A stretch of 64,000 nt of DNA, taken from the NCBI GenBank assembly GCA_013433145.1, contig CM024179.1, positions 2,838,501-2,902,500 of the forward strand, in the 5' to 3' direction. Numbering within the stretch: the stretch's first letter is position 1; the number at the start of each line of letters is the position of its first letter. The notes under the pieces are model-generated. The model was not told the origin of the DNA. It ran no database searches and saw nothing but the letters and a program-made list of their open reading frames with translations. Made by a program: the position numbers and the translations under genes. Positions 1-48,700 of this stretch are shown here, piece by piece. The DNA comes from Ascaris suum. Its lineage: Eukaryota > Nematoda > Chromadorea > Rhabditida > Ascarididae.

Positions 1-27
1 GGAAATTTATGTGGATTCTGCAGCCGC

Positions 28-35074
<35,047 letters not shown>

Positions 35075-35122
35075 CGTGAAGAAGATGAAGAAGCAGTTGT
35101 ACCCGTCGTCGCTGAGATGCAT

Positions 35123-35224
35123 ACGGGTGGAGCAGATTGCCCCCTTTTAGCACCTCCTTGCCAATTTTTGCACTCGCATTCACTCGCCGCGTATACACCA
35201 CAACCAATATGGATTTACTCTTTT
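35123..35224 (-). other. Probable 5' UTR of unc-49-like mRNA
   Basis: GC-richer than its surroundings. It lies between an acceptor-like TTTTATTCAG and the candidate start codons and contains an in-frame stop upstream of both. If the acceptor is used for spliced-leader addition, 35224 would be the first genomic base of the mRNA (inference). Confidence 0.35.
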
Positions 35225-35739
35225 CTGAATAAAATCAACATAATTGATATTTATTCGTTTTATAGATAACTCTTTACGAAAAGCGACACTGAGCGGCTCA
35301 GCTGAGCGATGAACGAAGAACCTGAAACTATTACGAACCTGAAACAGATCTGAAAAAGGAAACACCTGTTACTCTTAATTTATCTTATTTAAAATTACTC
35401 CTAAAAGACAAAAATTACTGTTTAGGCTCAGTCTGCTCTCTTTTTAAGAAGCATGAAGTGCTTACTGCCAGATTTTATTAATTCAAAGCTAGAACGCATT
35501 CTGACTAATTTAGACTAAAAGGAACTTTCAAGCTGCTATAGATGAAAATGCACCCTAGGTCTATCGATAATTCCAGTGTTTTTTTGACGGAAGGAGCCGT
35601 ATCAAATATCGATTATATGTTTGAAGATCTACCATGATCCTCTAGGGGTTTCCTGCAGTATATCTAGGCATTGAAAACTGAAGAACGAGCGCACAGAGTT
35701 GACTAGTAGCAAGTCCGACTAAACAACTGCTCTACATTC

Positions 35740-35960
35740 GAACTAGGCGATGGCCAGCGGCAGCAGCGATAAGCGGGCCTCGGTGCAGCATCGAGAAAAA
35801 CAGAGGGCGCCGACACACCGAGGGGAGGGGCCAAGTTGAAGATGCGATGGCCAAGAGACTTAACAAAGATAAAGAGCCACCTAATGCCGGAAGGCTTGCC
35901 TCATCTTGTTCGGATAGCGCATCGCAGAGATGAACTTGTCGCGGAAATCTAACAAACTCA
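35740..35960. other. GC-rich island upstream of unc-49-like gene
   Basis: About 220 bp with many CpG and GC words (for example GGGCGCCGACACACCGAGGG), the most GC-rich stretch I see. Open frames exist on both strands: 82 codons on minus (35732-35980) and a comparable frame without an early ATG on plus, ending at a stop near 35930. Neither is recognisable. It is about 0.6-0.9 kb upstream of the start codon, so it may be promoter-proximal, an untranslated exon or an exon of another gene. Confidence 0.35.
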
Positions 35961-36249
35961 TCAAATGACACAGTTATCACTTAAGATATTGTCGATCGCC
36001 TACAATTCATTTTGAATTGAGTAAAGCGGAATGATTCTTTAATTCACTCGATGAGCATAGCAATATAACGTTTCGTAAAAATCTAATTAGGGATATGCAG
36101 TTAGGAACTATCTACGACATAACCGACGACATCATTGATGAGTGCAATTGTTGGTTATGTTGATGTACTCAGTATTTGTTTAAAGTTACTATACTTCCCT
36201 GCGTCAGAAAGTACCGTCTTTTTAGAAACAATATTGAAGCATGAACTTT

Positions 36250-36555
36250 ACTGGTATTCCATATCAGCTAAAGAATGACTGAGCTTGGCTTGATTCCCAC
36301 ACTGGCCGCGAGGGCGATCAAGCACTATCAAGCTTATTTAGATAGGCGATTAAGCAAGATTAAGCTTCCAAACTAGATACAAGAGCGATCAGGAACGATA
36401 AAGCTTGGCTAGTATTCCACATTGATTAAAAGACTGATTATGAGCGATCAATCTTGGCTAGTAATTCCATATTGGGTGCAAGACTGATACAGCACGATGA
36501 AGCTTGGCTAGTATTCCACACTGGCTACAAAAGCAAAAAGGGCGGCTAAGCTTAG
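36250..36555. repeat. Diverged tandem repeat, unit about 48-50 bp, 6-7 copies
   Basis: Recurring units begin AGCTTGGCTAGTATTCCACA and run through CTGG/TTGG, ACAAGAGCGATCA and ACGATAA. The clearest copies start near 36400, 36450 and 36499; earlier ones near 36291, 36335 and 36370 are more diverged or shortened. The unit has AGCTT at its start and GCGATCA-type ends. No coding frame follows the period. It is a minisatellite upstream of the unc-49-like gene. Confidence 0.85.
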
Positions 36556-39500
36556 TTAATATGCATTTGCTAACGGTAATTGATCGCTAAATGAGCAAAT
36601 ATTTAGACGTTTATCATGGCGAGAACTTTCAAGTCTTATATTTTCCCACTAACAAGGGAAGTAAATTTCGCTTCTTTTATTGTTATGAAATTTCTACCTT
36701 AATCAACTACGCATTCATATAGAAATTAAAAACGTATGCAGTATTGGAATTAAAATTTTTCATGCTCGCGTACATGAATTGAAATCATAGAAATGAAAAT
36801 AAAAAATTGAAAATTTATAATTGAACATAATTGAACATTTTAATGTTCGTTTGAACAAATCAAACAATCGAAGAATAAAATATTTTTTTTCTTGAAAAGC
36901 TTTCCACATTATAAATGATATTTTCTTAACGAATAGATTGTTTTTGCGAATTATATGAGCATTGAGGAAGTGACGATATGTCACAATTTCTTAGAGTTAC
37001 TGAGCTGATTTATTGAAATTCAATTGAAAAACAACATTATAAAGCGAGCGACATCTTATCTAACGAATGCGATTTATCTCATATCTGAATTATGCATTCA
37101 ACTAATAAAAATGAATAAATTAAATGTTAATGAACGTACAAATATTTGCGGTTTCGTTGATAACAAATTAACGAAGAAAAAAAAACGCAAATTGCATCAT
37201 ACAGAAATGAGATGAACCTGCCAAAAAAATGTGACGCAAAAATCTGCGAAGATTTTACGCAAAAAACCTGTGGCGTTAATTTCTCATATCATGTGTTTTT
37301 TTTTGATTGAACCTAAATTAGCCAATGCTTTCACGATAGTCTAATTAACTAAATAAGTAGATATATAAAGAATTAAATGAAAGGAAAATAAATAAATAGG
37401 CAGATATTCAAGTATACAAATAAATATGTTAATGGATAGAAACCTAAGAATGACTTACTTTTTTTAATACAACGTGCTTACCGATCTTTGTTAGAAATTG
37501 AAGGTGAAATTTTATGACGGCACAGTTTGTTTTTAAAAAATTTTGGCGCAGTTAAAGCGAAATCTTTATAGCGAATAAGTGAGGCTGTGAAAAGCCTACG
37601 TGAATATAGGCAAATATTTACAGAATATGAAAAAACTACATCGACTCGTGATGGCTCCACCACGTCTAGGTTTTCAGGTACCGCAACTAGCACAACGGGG
37701 TAGTGGCGCGAGCAAAAAATGATGGCAGACGGTTGGAGCCGATCCACGGATGGTCAAATCCTAGCGACCGCATAGCACTCTAGTGTGCGAGCCAATTTGT
37801 AAGCAAGAATTTGGAATGCTATTTGTGTTGTATATGGCGTAACAGCATTATTGCCGATTATAAAGGCGTAAATACGATATGGATAATGGATACTATCGAC
37901 ATTATTGTGTTTCTAGTAATAATACTTTATTGTTAAAAAATTATATTACATCATGAAGATGATTAAATCTTTGGAATCTTCAAATTCAGTAGCGAATATT
38001 TACCATTTGTTGTAAGCTTTGGAGATCATTTGATGAGCTCAAAAGATATGAATAATTTGCAAATCAAATCTCACATATTTTATTCTTCAACAATGCAAAT
38101 TGAAACGAACAATTGCAAAAATGATTTCATAAGAGCAATAAGCATTGATGCAATTTGCATAGATTACACTTAAATGATTAAAGATTCTTGATTGTCGTCG
38201 TAATGTTGATTATGCTTTAATTATTACTTTTCTTATCGCTCTCCTTGATAGTTTGTAGCGTTCTATCGTATCGAAAATAAATGAAGAACTGAATATTTTT
38301 GAGAGCACAATTTTTTAAAGGTTTTTCGAGGAAATATTCATCAAAAATCTAGTAAAATTAATGGCTGTCACTAATTATTTATGGATTTCGTCGCAAATTC
38401 TTAAAATGCAAATCAGGATGGATGATTTTCGAGCAAAAAGAGAACGTTAATCATTCTAAGCAGAAATTATTTCTTATCCAACCTATGCGTATTTTATTTT
38501 CTCATTGCATTGAAAATTAAAAATTAAGAAGGTTAGCATAGATTGTTTCGCCGCAAAGATTGCCGAGCCATTTACTGCAGTGAGGTCTCATGCGAATAAT
38601 TTTCTCTTGCATAAATCGCACTAGCATTTGTAGTATGCCTATAAATCGCATTTGTAGTATGCCACTTGTAGATGCCTATAAATGGCATCATCTATCGAAT
38701 ATATCAGAATTTCCCCTTTCCACTTATCGTTTTCCAACAAGTTATTCATTCCTCTTCTTTGCCGAGGTAATCCAACTCTATCAAAATAAATGTCACCACG
38801 AAGTTCGAAGGTGTAAAAGATGAGTGCAGTTTTGTGAAGAAAAAAGAAAAAATGGAATAACTTTTATTAAAATTTATGAATTACTATACGTGTGCAAATT
38901 CTAATCTCATAAAGAAAGAATGGAGAGCACACAATGCAGCTTAAAATGATTTGCAATGCAACACATTCGAGTCATTGCTATATCATACACTTCAATTCAA
39001 TGAATTTTCATTTGCAATATCGTATGCTATTCTGTGTTCTCCTCATGGAAATCACTATTTGCCAACTAACTCATCTAAGAATTGTACTATTTTGATATTT
39101 CTTTGTTCGTTATTCTTCTCTTGCTCGAAAATATCTGCATTATTTCGCACTCTGAGATCTTTCATGCAATTATTGCTCGAAATCGGATTTTGAAACAATA
39201 ATGTGGGTATATGTTTTCTCTTCGAGTGTCAAGAAGCTTTATGCTCGCGTATCTTTCTGTTTATTAGTTTACTTTAGTTTACTGTAATCAATTCATTATT
39301 TTCTAAGGACACGCCATTTTTGTCGTTATGATCATATACCGAAGTAAATGAGCTTTTTATTTAAAACGATTATTTAATAATTTTTACAAATATATTTAAA
39401 TATCATTCCCTATCAACCAACAAACACTGATGAATCCAAGTGAGGAATGTTTTATTTGCATATTAGGTTACCTTACCCAGGCAACAGGTAAAAAATGATT

Positions 39501-40576
39501 TTTGATCAGAGATTGTTTAAGTTATTTTCGATCTGATTCATTGACGCTTACAACTGAGAAATTCAAAGAACAGTTTGTTCGATAGTAATTTTGCTAAGGA
39601 TTTTTCTATAGTCCAGGATGCAATGGTAATGCAACAACTGAGTCTTGGATTTTCTAAGATTTCAAAAAATCGAAGAAAAAAAAAGATTACGAGGTGGGAA
39701 CTAGTTTGAGGAAAAAACATGACGGCTAATATTGCAGAAGGAAGAGGAAGATAGGAGGAAGTGAAACACAAACTGCTGACAACCATCTTCTCTTCCACAA
39801 TTCTCAGCATTAACTCGTGGTAGAACAATTGCGAGCGCATTATTGTTTTCTTTCGTATAAAATTTTGTTCTCTTCGGAGTGAAAAAAAAAAACTATTCAT
39901 GATGGAAACTTGATGGTGAAATGAAAAAATTCTTCAGTCTTTTCATAAAAGTATATTCGCTTCACTAAACAGAACCTCGCATTGAGGATGTTTCGTGCAG
40001 TCATGCGATCCCATAGTTTCCGATAAATTTCATGCCTGAAATTCGTTTTCCTTGATTGAAAGCGCTATATTGAAGTTGCCTTATCAGGATACCTAACAGA
40101 ATGGTCATTTCTTTTATAACCCGATGATGGAGATTAGTTAACACAGCTCTTTTTTGGAGGGCTCAACGAGTACCCTAAGGAATATAAACGCATCTAACAG
40201 AATTTAAGGAGGATTACCTCCGGAGCGAAATTTGTGCAACTGTTAGAATAACGAAAATTCCTCTATCATTTCAGGTTGCGCTTTGATTCATCTCATGTTC
40301 AGTTGGAGAACATTTTTTCAGCTTTAAGATTGGTACACTTTTTGCAGCTTTATAAAATGGCATAGATGTTGGTGAGAAAGCGAGAGGACTCTTTCATGTG
40401 TATGTAACAGTCTGAAAATGCGGAAACTATTTCATTATTTTTATTAGCAATTTAGAGGATGGCTCGAAGCTTTTGACTGTGACGTTGTTGCAGCTGATAG
40501 TAAACGTGATAGCTAGCAGCTAGCATTAATTAAGGATGATTGCTAGTATAATATTATAATATATGTTTTTGTTATT

Positions 40577-40621
40577 TGTCGCATAAGGAAACATAATTAT
40601 GCGACATAGTTGGATGTTTCC
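40577..40621. repeat. Nested inverted repeats (alternative hairpins)
   Basis: TGTCGCATAA at 40577-40586 is perfectly complementary to TTATGCGACA at 40597-40606 with a 10-base spacer. The spacer starts with GGAAACAT (40587-40594), which in turn pairs with ATGTTTCC at 40614-40621. The two stems are mutually exclusive. No gene is known beside it, so the role is unknown. Confidence 0.7.
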
Positions 40622-43600
40622 TAGATTAACAAAACCATCAATATTGCTATTTATTTGCTAGTGCTATATTGCAGCCTATTCACTAAGCTGCAGGTATAGA
40701 GATGATGTGATTATTCAGTGATAAGAGAAAGCATCATCAAACAACAATATAATAACATCTCCACCAATAGTAAGAGTCTATGGATTCGCTGCAAATGAAC
40801 CGTTAGATGTAACTCTTAATAGGATTATACTGGTAATATCTTTATTGAAAAAATTCTACTGAAGAAATAATTAAATAAGAAAGCGAGGCAATTGTGTAGC
40901 AATAGATTGTTGACGTTGTAGCACTCATATTGCGTGCGAACGATTGTGCTCTCGCCTCGTTGCAAAGTGCATTACGTTGCTGTAATGTACATGAATAAGC
41001 GTAAAATGTATGTTCCCTAAGCTTCTCTCACATAGTTGTGTTAAACATTCTGTAATCGAGTTAAGTCTGCAAAAAATTAATATGAAAGCACCTGGGAATT
41101 GAACTTATATTCTATGCATTTACTGCTGCAGGTATATAGCTATTAAGTTGCTATAGGTATTCACATGTTGGTTTTCGACATGGCATCCTATAAAATCAGT
41201 AACCCCAAAGCATCGAAAAATATTGCCACTTTATCTCTTTCAAAAACCAAAAGTCTTGAAGAGATAAGCTCGTTAATAAAGTATAATAATCTCATCAGAA
41301 AGCTTCAAATAAAGTATAATTTAATTTCCCTATGCATGAACTCTTTCCTGCATAAAATTGATCATCTCATTATTCTTATCAAAATATTTCTTTTTACTTT
41401 TTATCCAAGATGCAACAAATGAACCAAATTCCACATCAAATAATATCAAATAATAATATTACTGCCGTTACTTCTATTAAATACAACACGATACTCTGCG
41501 TTCTCTCATCACAACTGAAATGACTACAATATCTGATCGATGACCGATATTAGCAAGTCTTTTATAAATTTTCAATGATATTCGAAACGATCGATGCATA
41601 AACGACTGTTTTAGCCGAGCAAGTACAATAATATTTGAAAACATATCTAAAAGCGTTTTTTTTTTCAGCCACGATAGTTTTCAACTTTTCTTCAGGCGAT
41701 ATAATAAGCAAATATAAAACACTATTAAATGTAAAGAGGAGAATTATTGGATGAATAAGCGATCTGCTTAAAAAAGAGATTATCCTTAAGATTTAACAAA
41801 AAAAAACGCACAGTGCTGAATAAAAGTGTACCTTGAAGACAAGAATGGGAACTAATTACATTGATGTGCAGTTGTTCCGATTATTAATTTCGAAATGATA
41901 TTATGTAGTTATTGAGAAGAAATATAAAACATGCTGATTGGATTTGTTTATAAGCGTTCAGATGCAAAGATTTCCATGAGTGATGTCTTATCTATGCAAA
42001 TCCAACATGACGCGCGCTGATGTAAGCTATAAAAACCACTATTCCTTCAATCGTAGAGAGAAGCTTTTCGATCATTTGATACTCGGTATACGTCCGCTTA
42101 TCCAAAAATGCATTCGGGATTTATTTCTTCGACACGTGTAACAAATAAGGAACAAACATAGCAAACGTTAGCTGCATGTTGAATTGTAGAGGTGCAATAA
42201 GCAGGAAGAGTCTTCTCAGCGATTCTCCCAATGGTCCAACGTAGAGAAACTTCAGGCAATGACAACAGGTTTGAGAAAATAAAGCGAACACGGCTTGAAT
42301 ATTCACATTAGCGGTGTTCAATAATGGAATGAGACCAAAAATTGCGCGATAGATTTACCATAACGCCCTGAGCATCTTTTTCCTTTCCTCTCCTCACATT
42401 CGGGATGGGATGGCACCACTACAGTCTCATCTATAGATGAAATGAGCCACATAGAAATGTAGAGTGCGGCTGTTGTGTAAAGTGGAAGAGAGAATTGCTT
42501 TAACGTTTACAGAAGAAGGACCATTATTTTGCATACCTGAGATGATTAAAGCTTACTGCGCACGATGAATTCAACCCTGAATCCGATTGAATAATGGAAA
42601 TTTAAAATATTCTCAGACAAAAAATCTCACTCTGAGTACATCATCATTAGCTCAGAGCTTAACACTATGCGCATCTCACCGGGCTTTGCAAATTTGCATT
42701 TGTAAAGCACTTTGCAAAACGTTGGCAAATTTTCATCCGCAAAACAAATTTTTGATAACGTTATATATGTGCCAGTTCAAATACAATTTGCTTCATAATT
42801 CCAGAGATTGACAAAGAAAATGCGATTGCATTCTGTAAGGCAACAAAAGAGGCAACGATAAGGATGAAAGCATTTTGAATTTGAAAGAGAAAGTCTTGAA
42901 AATGTCTCTTATTGTGAGTGAAGAGAAATGAACAAATTTGAATTGCGCAGATCAAATGACCTCATTACATTGGCTAAACTTGAAATATCCGACCGCATCG
43001 CTGACAGATGACATTGCAGAATTATTATGCCTCATACGATTGCCAATTGCAACAACTTGGCTGGTGTATGTAACTTCTATCAGACGATAACCGTACGCAT
43101 ATTTTCCGCTCACAGCTCTGATCGACTTAAAAATAGTTTTTTTATTTAACTAAATCGCATAATCCAAGTGTTGTTCATTTCAAATTATATCGAGTCAGCG
43201 TTCATGAATGGGAATTTAGCTCATCGTTTAGAAACTGCAATATTTTAAAAATATTTTAACCAGTATGTAACCTATGAATGTATAGAAACTAAACCTTAAA
43301 CTAAAGAAGTTCTGATTGGAAATCAAAGCTCTAGCAGTAGAGAATTACAGCATTTTGTCGAACGCTTCATACTATCATACTCGATAGCATCGTAGAAACG
43401 CTTATGAAATGAAAATCAAATAAAAATCAATCAACGCATCGGAAATCAATCGAATCGAAGAATTACTATTAATAACGCTGTTCACATACACTATAAACGA
43501 AATTGAATGAGCTTAATTTGAATGATTCTTGAGTCGAAAATTTTTTTTCCTAAATATTGAATGAATTGAATATTTCTTGAGTATTCTAGATTAACTGGAG

Positions 43601-44989
43601 TACTTATATATGCAGTTTGCAAAAGTCACAACGGTCTCCTTTTTGCGTTTTCTTCCTGAAATTATAAACAGTAACTAAATGCAATAAATTGTAAAATGAG
43701 CACATCGATTCACACTATTTTTGTGCTTTTTTATCACCTTTTAATCGTAAAGCACATTATAGTAATATCATATCTATGTATATGTACTGGTATGGTTGGC
43801 TGAATGTATGTGCATGCCTGTCAAGTTCTCCGCTTAATCGAGCTGCATCAGCTTAGGCACTAATAAGTTTGCAATACAAGATTCGATGAATATATTGTCG
43901 TCACATGATAGCCTCCTATAACATGCCACTCATATCATTCTACCAGCGTCTATAGAAGTTTTGAGCATTTCATGATGATGAAAAACTTTTTGTGTACTCG
44001 GCTGCTAACGGATGTTCGTTCTACCTTGCTCAGGTAGCTAAAGACAGTTTTTTTTTTAATGAAGATTCATAAAATTGATTGGATGAATGAAAATTCTGTG
44101 GCAACAACCACATTTTTTTTTCTAGTTGTGGATAATTTACAAAACTAATGAAAATTACAAAAGCTACACATCAAGTGAATTCTTTCAGCTTTCTTCTCCA
44201 CTCATTTCATTTTACAGTGTATTGCAAGTTGCCAGCCCTCTCTTGGGACAACTCACACAAAATTTCGGCTTGTTCCATCATAATGTTGTGCTTACAAAAG
44301 ATCGCGAAAAAAGGAAACTCGACATGTGATCAAAGAAGTGCTAAAATGTATAAATTCATATTTATGACTTCCATTAGATGGTAACTAACTACTCTTATAT
44401 TGTAATAAAGAAAATGAAGCTTGTACTGAAACTACAGATTTCAGGTTCGTTTAAGAAATTATGTTCACGCGTCCAATCGGTTTCAAAAACGTGGAATTAT
44501 AATGTCCATGCGGCTCCAATTCAAAAAGCAGACCTCAATATTTTTACGTTGTATATTCCGGCTGCAGTAAAAGGAAAACATCACCCACTACAACTTTGAT
44601 TTTAATGTGCAGTATTCAAGAAGAAACTCATATTGCATTAAGTAGAGCATTCGAAGCCAATCCTCGCAATTGTGTTTTTATAATGAGGAATTATGTAATA
44701 ACTATGTTAAATGTGGAAGTTTCTCGATAAAGTTATGAGTGCGATTAACCAAAATTCGTATAGATCTTCATCGTAAAAGTTGTTATCTGAAGATTGCTAG
44801 AAGAATTCACATCATTTACAAACTATTACAATATAGGCCATCACAAAGGAATGGATCTAATACAATTAATATAATTATCTAATTTTCTATATGCATTCAC
44901 CTATTTTTGCAAGATGATTGTGTATTCGGCAACTTTATTACAGCCTAGAAAGTGTTTTCGACTAAGAAAAAGAGAAATTCATGAGCTTC

Positions 44990-45720
44990 AAAAGTTATGG
45001 CGAACGCTTTTATTAGTCGGCCTAGAGCCACAATAGCATTAAAAAATTGCGACGCACGCTATAGGGAAGATTATCAAAAAACTTGTGCATCTCTGAATAA
45101 TCAGTATTTTCAAAATTTAGCGATAATTTGAGACGAGACATTCGCGAACGAATGACAAAAGGATTTCCTTTCGCTGGGGATGCAATATTGACGTCGATAT
45201 CGATGGCATGAGTTCTGTTCGAGAAAACTGAATCAAGAAACTGAACTGGGACGGAAAAAAGGTGCGACGTGCACATTGAGTTATTCAATAGCGAATTTGT
45301 GCACCGATCGGGCGAGCTGTGGGAAATTCAATTGGAAGATCTTATCGATGAGCAAGATGCTAGGATAAATTGAGCGAATGAATCCTCGGTGCTTAAAATG
45401 CTGAAATGTTCTAAAGAACGTTGTGCAATTTGATTCACTCCTCATCAACAAAACTGAAGTGCAGCCTAATGCGACAAAATTTCGCTCGTGCTATTATGAT
45501 CGAATGGATCAGCTTAAGACAAAGTTGCGGTATGATTTTGTGCGGAAGTTGGCAAAACGTAATGATGGATATTCGAGCTGAAACGGGACAGAATTACAGA
45601 TGAGCAGATAATTCGAAAGGATTTTCGAATATTTGACATAGTGATCTCGAAATAAGCAAATGATGAGCACAATATCGATGCCTCAAAAGGTGTAGGTGTT
45701 CCGTTAAGTAGTAAATGAAC
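44990..45720. other. Stop-poor, GC-richer island with competing open frames
   Basis: Minus strand: an 88-codon frame (45022-45288) can be extended to a TTTCCCACAG acceptor ending at 45330; the next frame contains MRSESNCTTFFRTFQHFKHR. Plus strand: shorter frames contain KTKLRYDFVRKLAKRNDGYS and RSGELWEIQLEDLIDEQDAR. I cannot tell which strand, if any, is coding; it could be exons or a decayed element. Confidence 0.3.
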
Positions 45721-48700
45721 CAAATCGTTAGGCAGCTATCAATTACTGAATTAATTGTTATCGCAAGAACTTTGAAAGAAAAAAATTTATTAGTATTAAG
45801 TACAGGTTATGATATACTCATTTTTCATGTGCATATTGAAAAGCTTAAAGACAAGGAAAGAAAAACAGCAATAAAGCATACAATGAAGCAGAAAACGATA
45901 AGCGAGACTTGGTTTTAATCGTTAATTGCAGGCAATAATATTGTGGAAGTATTAAATAATCGACATTTACGAATAGAAAATATATGCCATAATATAAAAT
46001 GAATCTAAATGTTATAAAATAACACAATTTTGATGACGAAATATATCCAGCAAATCAATAAGAACAACATCGAGTATAAAACTATTGATTTTTGCATAGA
46101 GATAAATGTTCAATGTCGAATTATGCAATTATTCATTAAAATAGAAGAAAACAAAGCAAAAGTCTGTTTGGAAAATAAACACTGGATCGCCGGAAATGAA
46201 GAGCAACAGAAGGAAAGAAGATTAGCAATTGGTTGGCAATAGTTTTTAGAAATTTCAGTGTTGGAATCTTTGAAAGAAGCATCTAGCTTGAAGACACGCA
46301 AAGCTTATGATAGATTGCTGAGCCTTGCATGCAGTTGTCTATTCGCCCGAAGATGAGTATAGCCTATTTAGAGGCAACGAAAGAGGCTATTGAACAGAAA
46401 AATCAGAATGTCTAATTTATTGATTATACGATTGAAAACGCCACAGTCGAAACATTGAACAATATATGTAATGTACAGTGTAATTTAAAAGTTCATTGGA
46501 AGTAACAGTAAGTAATATGGAAGTTTTTTTCCAACATATCATGTTATCACGTCTTTTTTAGTATATCGACGTCTGTCTACATTTTTTAGTATATCATGTT
46601 AAGAAAATGCTACGTCTATAAAAGGCGTTAGCTGAGTCAAAAAAAAAGCCCTATTACCGTTGCATGCGGAGATTGACATCGAGAATAAATGAAATAACAT
46701 GACAAATGATAAGTTGTAAGTTTGTGGATGTAAATTAACCTTTTGCATTATAAAGCGTTATCGCTACCGTATCAGGATCGTTGCATTTATTTTGCAAATT
46801 GTTATTTATTTGCAATATTTAAAGACAGTTCTAATAGACGAATATTTAAAAAAAAACAATGACCGTTATACGATGTCGATTAATATTCTGTGCACTTTTC
46901 TACAAATAAAAACTTCAATTGTATTTTAAAAAGCAGAAAGGACAGCACAATTGCATCGTGAAAATGTGCAATTGTTCTTTAATTTAAACGCATCGCCTCT
47001 AATTTTGTGTTGAATTTCTTCTTTCGACACATTCGCGTCAAATGGCAAAAAGAAAAAAAAAACACAAGGAAAATGCAATGAAAATTTGCTTCTTTGCTTT
47101 GAGTATCATTTATTCTGATCTCTATTCCACAAAATAATTCATTCACAATTAAGAGTGCAACGACGAATCTTATGCATATAGCACCTTTGAAAGCGTCTAA
47201 GAACATAAAGCAAATGAGATGGAAAATACCAGAATAGGACAAAAACCAAACGAAATTCAACTTGTGCTTCTATAGACCTAACATGCGAGTGAATTTCTCA
47301 TAGCAAATTTAGCACTTTATTCGTCTGATAGACTGTTCGCATCTTTCAAATCAAAAATAAAAAACTATGCCATGAAATTGACGATTACAAGAAAACTTAC
47401 TCAATCACGTTTTTATCAACGAAACAACCTCACAGCTACTATCGTCATCAACAAAGTCAACTCTATCTCTCAAATTGTGATGTCCTACCCTCATAAAATT
47501 CGCGGCATAAAATTCGATTGCATCGAATGCACTCAGTGAACATATTTTAAACTTGAATTGCATTCAAAAAAGACTTGTTCGTGTAATATACGCCCTAGTA
47601 TTGCATCTTCATAGAATTGCTAGCCAAGTCTAGTAATAACGTGATGAGTGCAGTTGGCCGGTTTGTAATGACTGTATGCCCTTGCTCTTCATGCCCCTTT
47701 CCAACTATAAACTTACGCAACGCTACATAGTGACGTGGCGCCAATGCCCGTGGAATGGACCTGCGCGTGTCGATCCGCGCGCAATTGCATGTACGTCTGT
47801 CTGTTCACTAACTTCTGTAATATAGATTACGGATCGGAACGCACCAAATTTAGAGTTGCGAAATTTGCCGCGATAAATTATATGATATTGTATCACACTA
47901 GTTTTTCAGATGCTTTGGGTTGACTTCAAGTGCAAAAAAATTTGTAAATCCGAAGGCATTTAGCGATTAAATATGTGATCAAATATGCATAAAATACATC
48001 TTTTGAGGAGTTTATACAACCAGTCGCTTTAAATCTTTAGGGAGTAAAATAAGCGTGTGGTTTAGGAAGTAAAATAAAAAAGCGCATATCGTTCCAGCCT
48101 CAGTTGAATGAAGTGAACATTTACAAAAAAAAAAAAAAAAAAAAAAAGAACACAATAGCCAAGCAAGGCTTGCGTGCAGAGGTGCTTTTTCGATCAGCAA
48201 TCAACCTGCTAAAGAATAATCGCATATTTCCCACCTTAATGGTCACCTCCCTCCATGAATTATATTGCACCCATTATGTGCACACAACAAAAAATATTGA
48301 ACATGGCGATGAAGTCAATAGCAATTATTTCTTGTTGAGAAGAGCAATGCACAGAATGTGATGGAGATTTTTGTACGTTTAGAGGTGATTGAAACGTTGA
48401 GTGAATAAATGAGGCTTTTTATGTTACAAATGTCGACAACTGATGTGTGAGGTGAAGCAAACAAAACCTGACGAAGATCACACCATTATTATTCGCTCCA
48501 GTTAGTGGTACTCAATAGTCTCATGGTAGTACTCGAATATGTATTTGAAAAAAAAGTGCGATCTTACATTCCCTTATCGCAGTCTTCTTATCCCCCTCCC
48601 CTCATTCCCTCCCCCCATTCACATAAAAGCATCTAAAAGTCATGTTTTTATTTTATTATTGTTGCTATTTTGCAGTTGGTGAAAACACATAATATTTCTA

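Larger units (their letters stand above)
35961..44980. other. Intergenic or unrecognised region
   Basis: Holds the tandem repeat at 36.25 kb and the hairpin at 40.58 kb. A minus-strand frame at 42121-42321 continues after a single TAA through DKRTYTEYQMIEKLLSTIEG to about 41990 and has hydrophobic stretches; it may be a decayed gene piece but matches nothing I know. No other support for genes. Confidence 0.5.

Noticed and set aside
35732..35980. 82-codon minus-strand frame as the receptor signal-peptide exon
   Set aside because: A candidate end (AT|GTAGAG) fits the phase, but the hydrophobic part is poor. The frame at 35074-35010 gives a far better signal peptide and also fits the phase.
36250..36555. 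CRISPR-like array
   Set aside because: The units are directly adjacent, diverged and without unique spacers, in eukaryotic DNA; it is a minisatellite.
39538..39900. 120-codon minus-strand frame
   Set aside because: Length is near what chance gives in this much AT-rich sequence; no motif or splice context.
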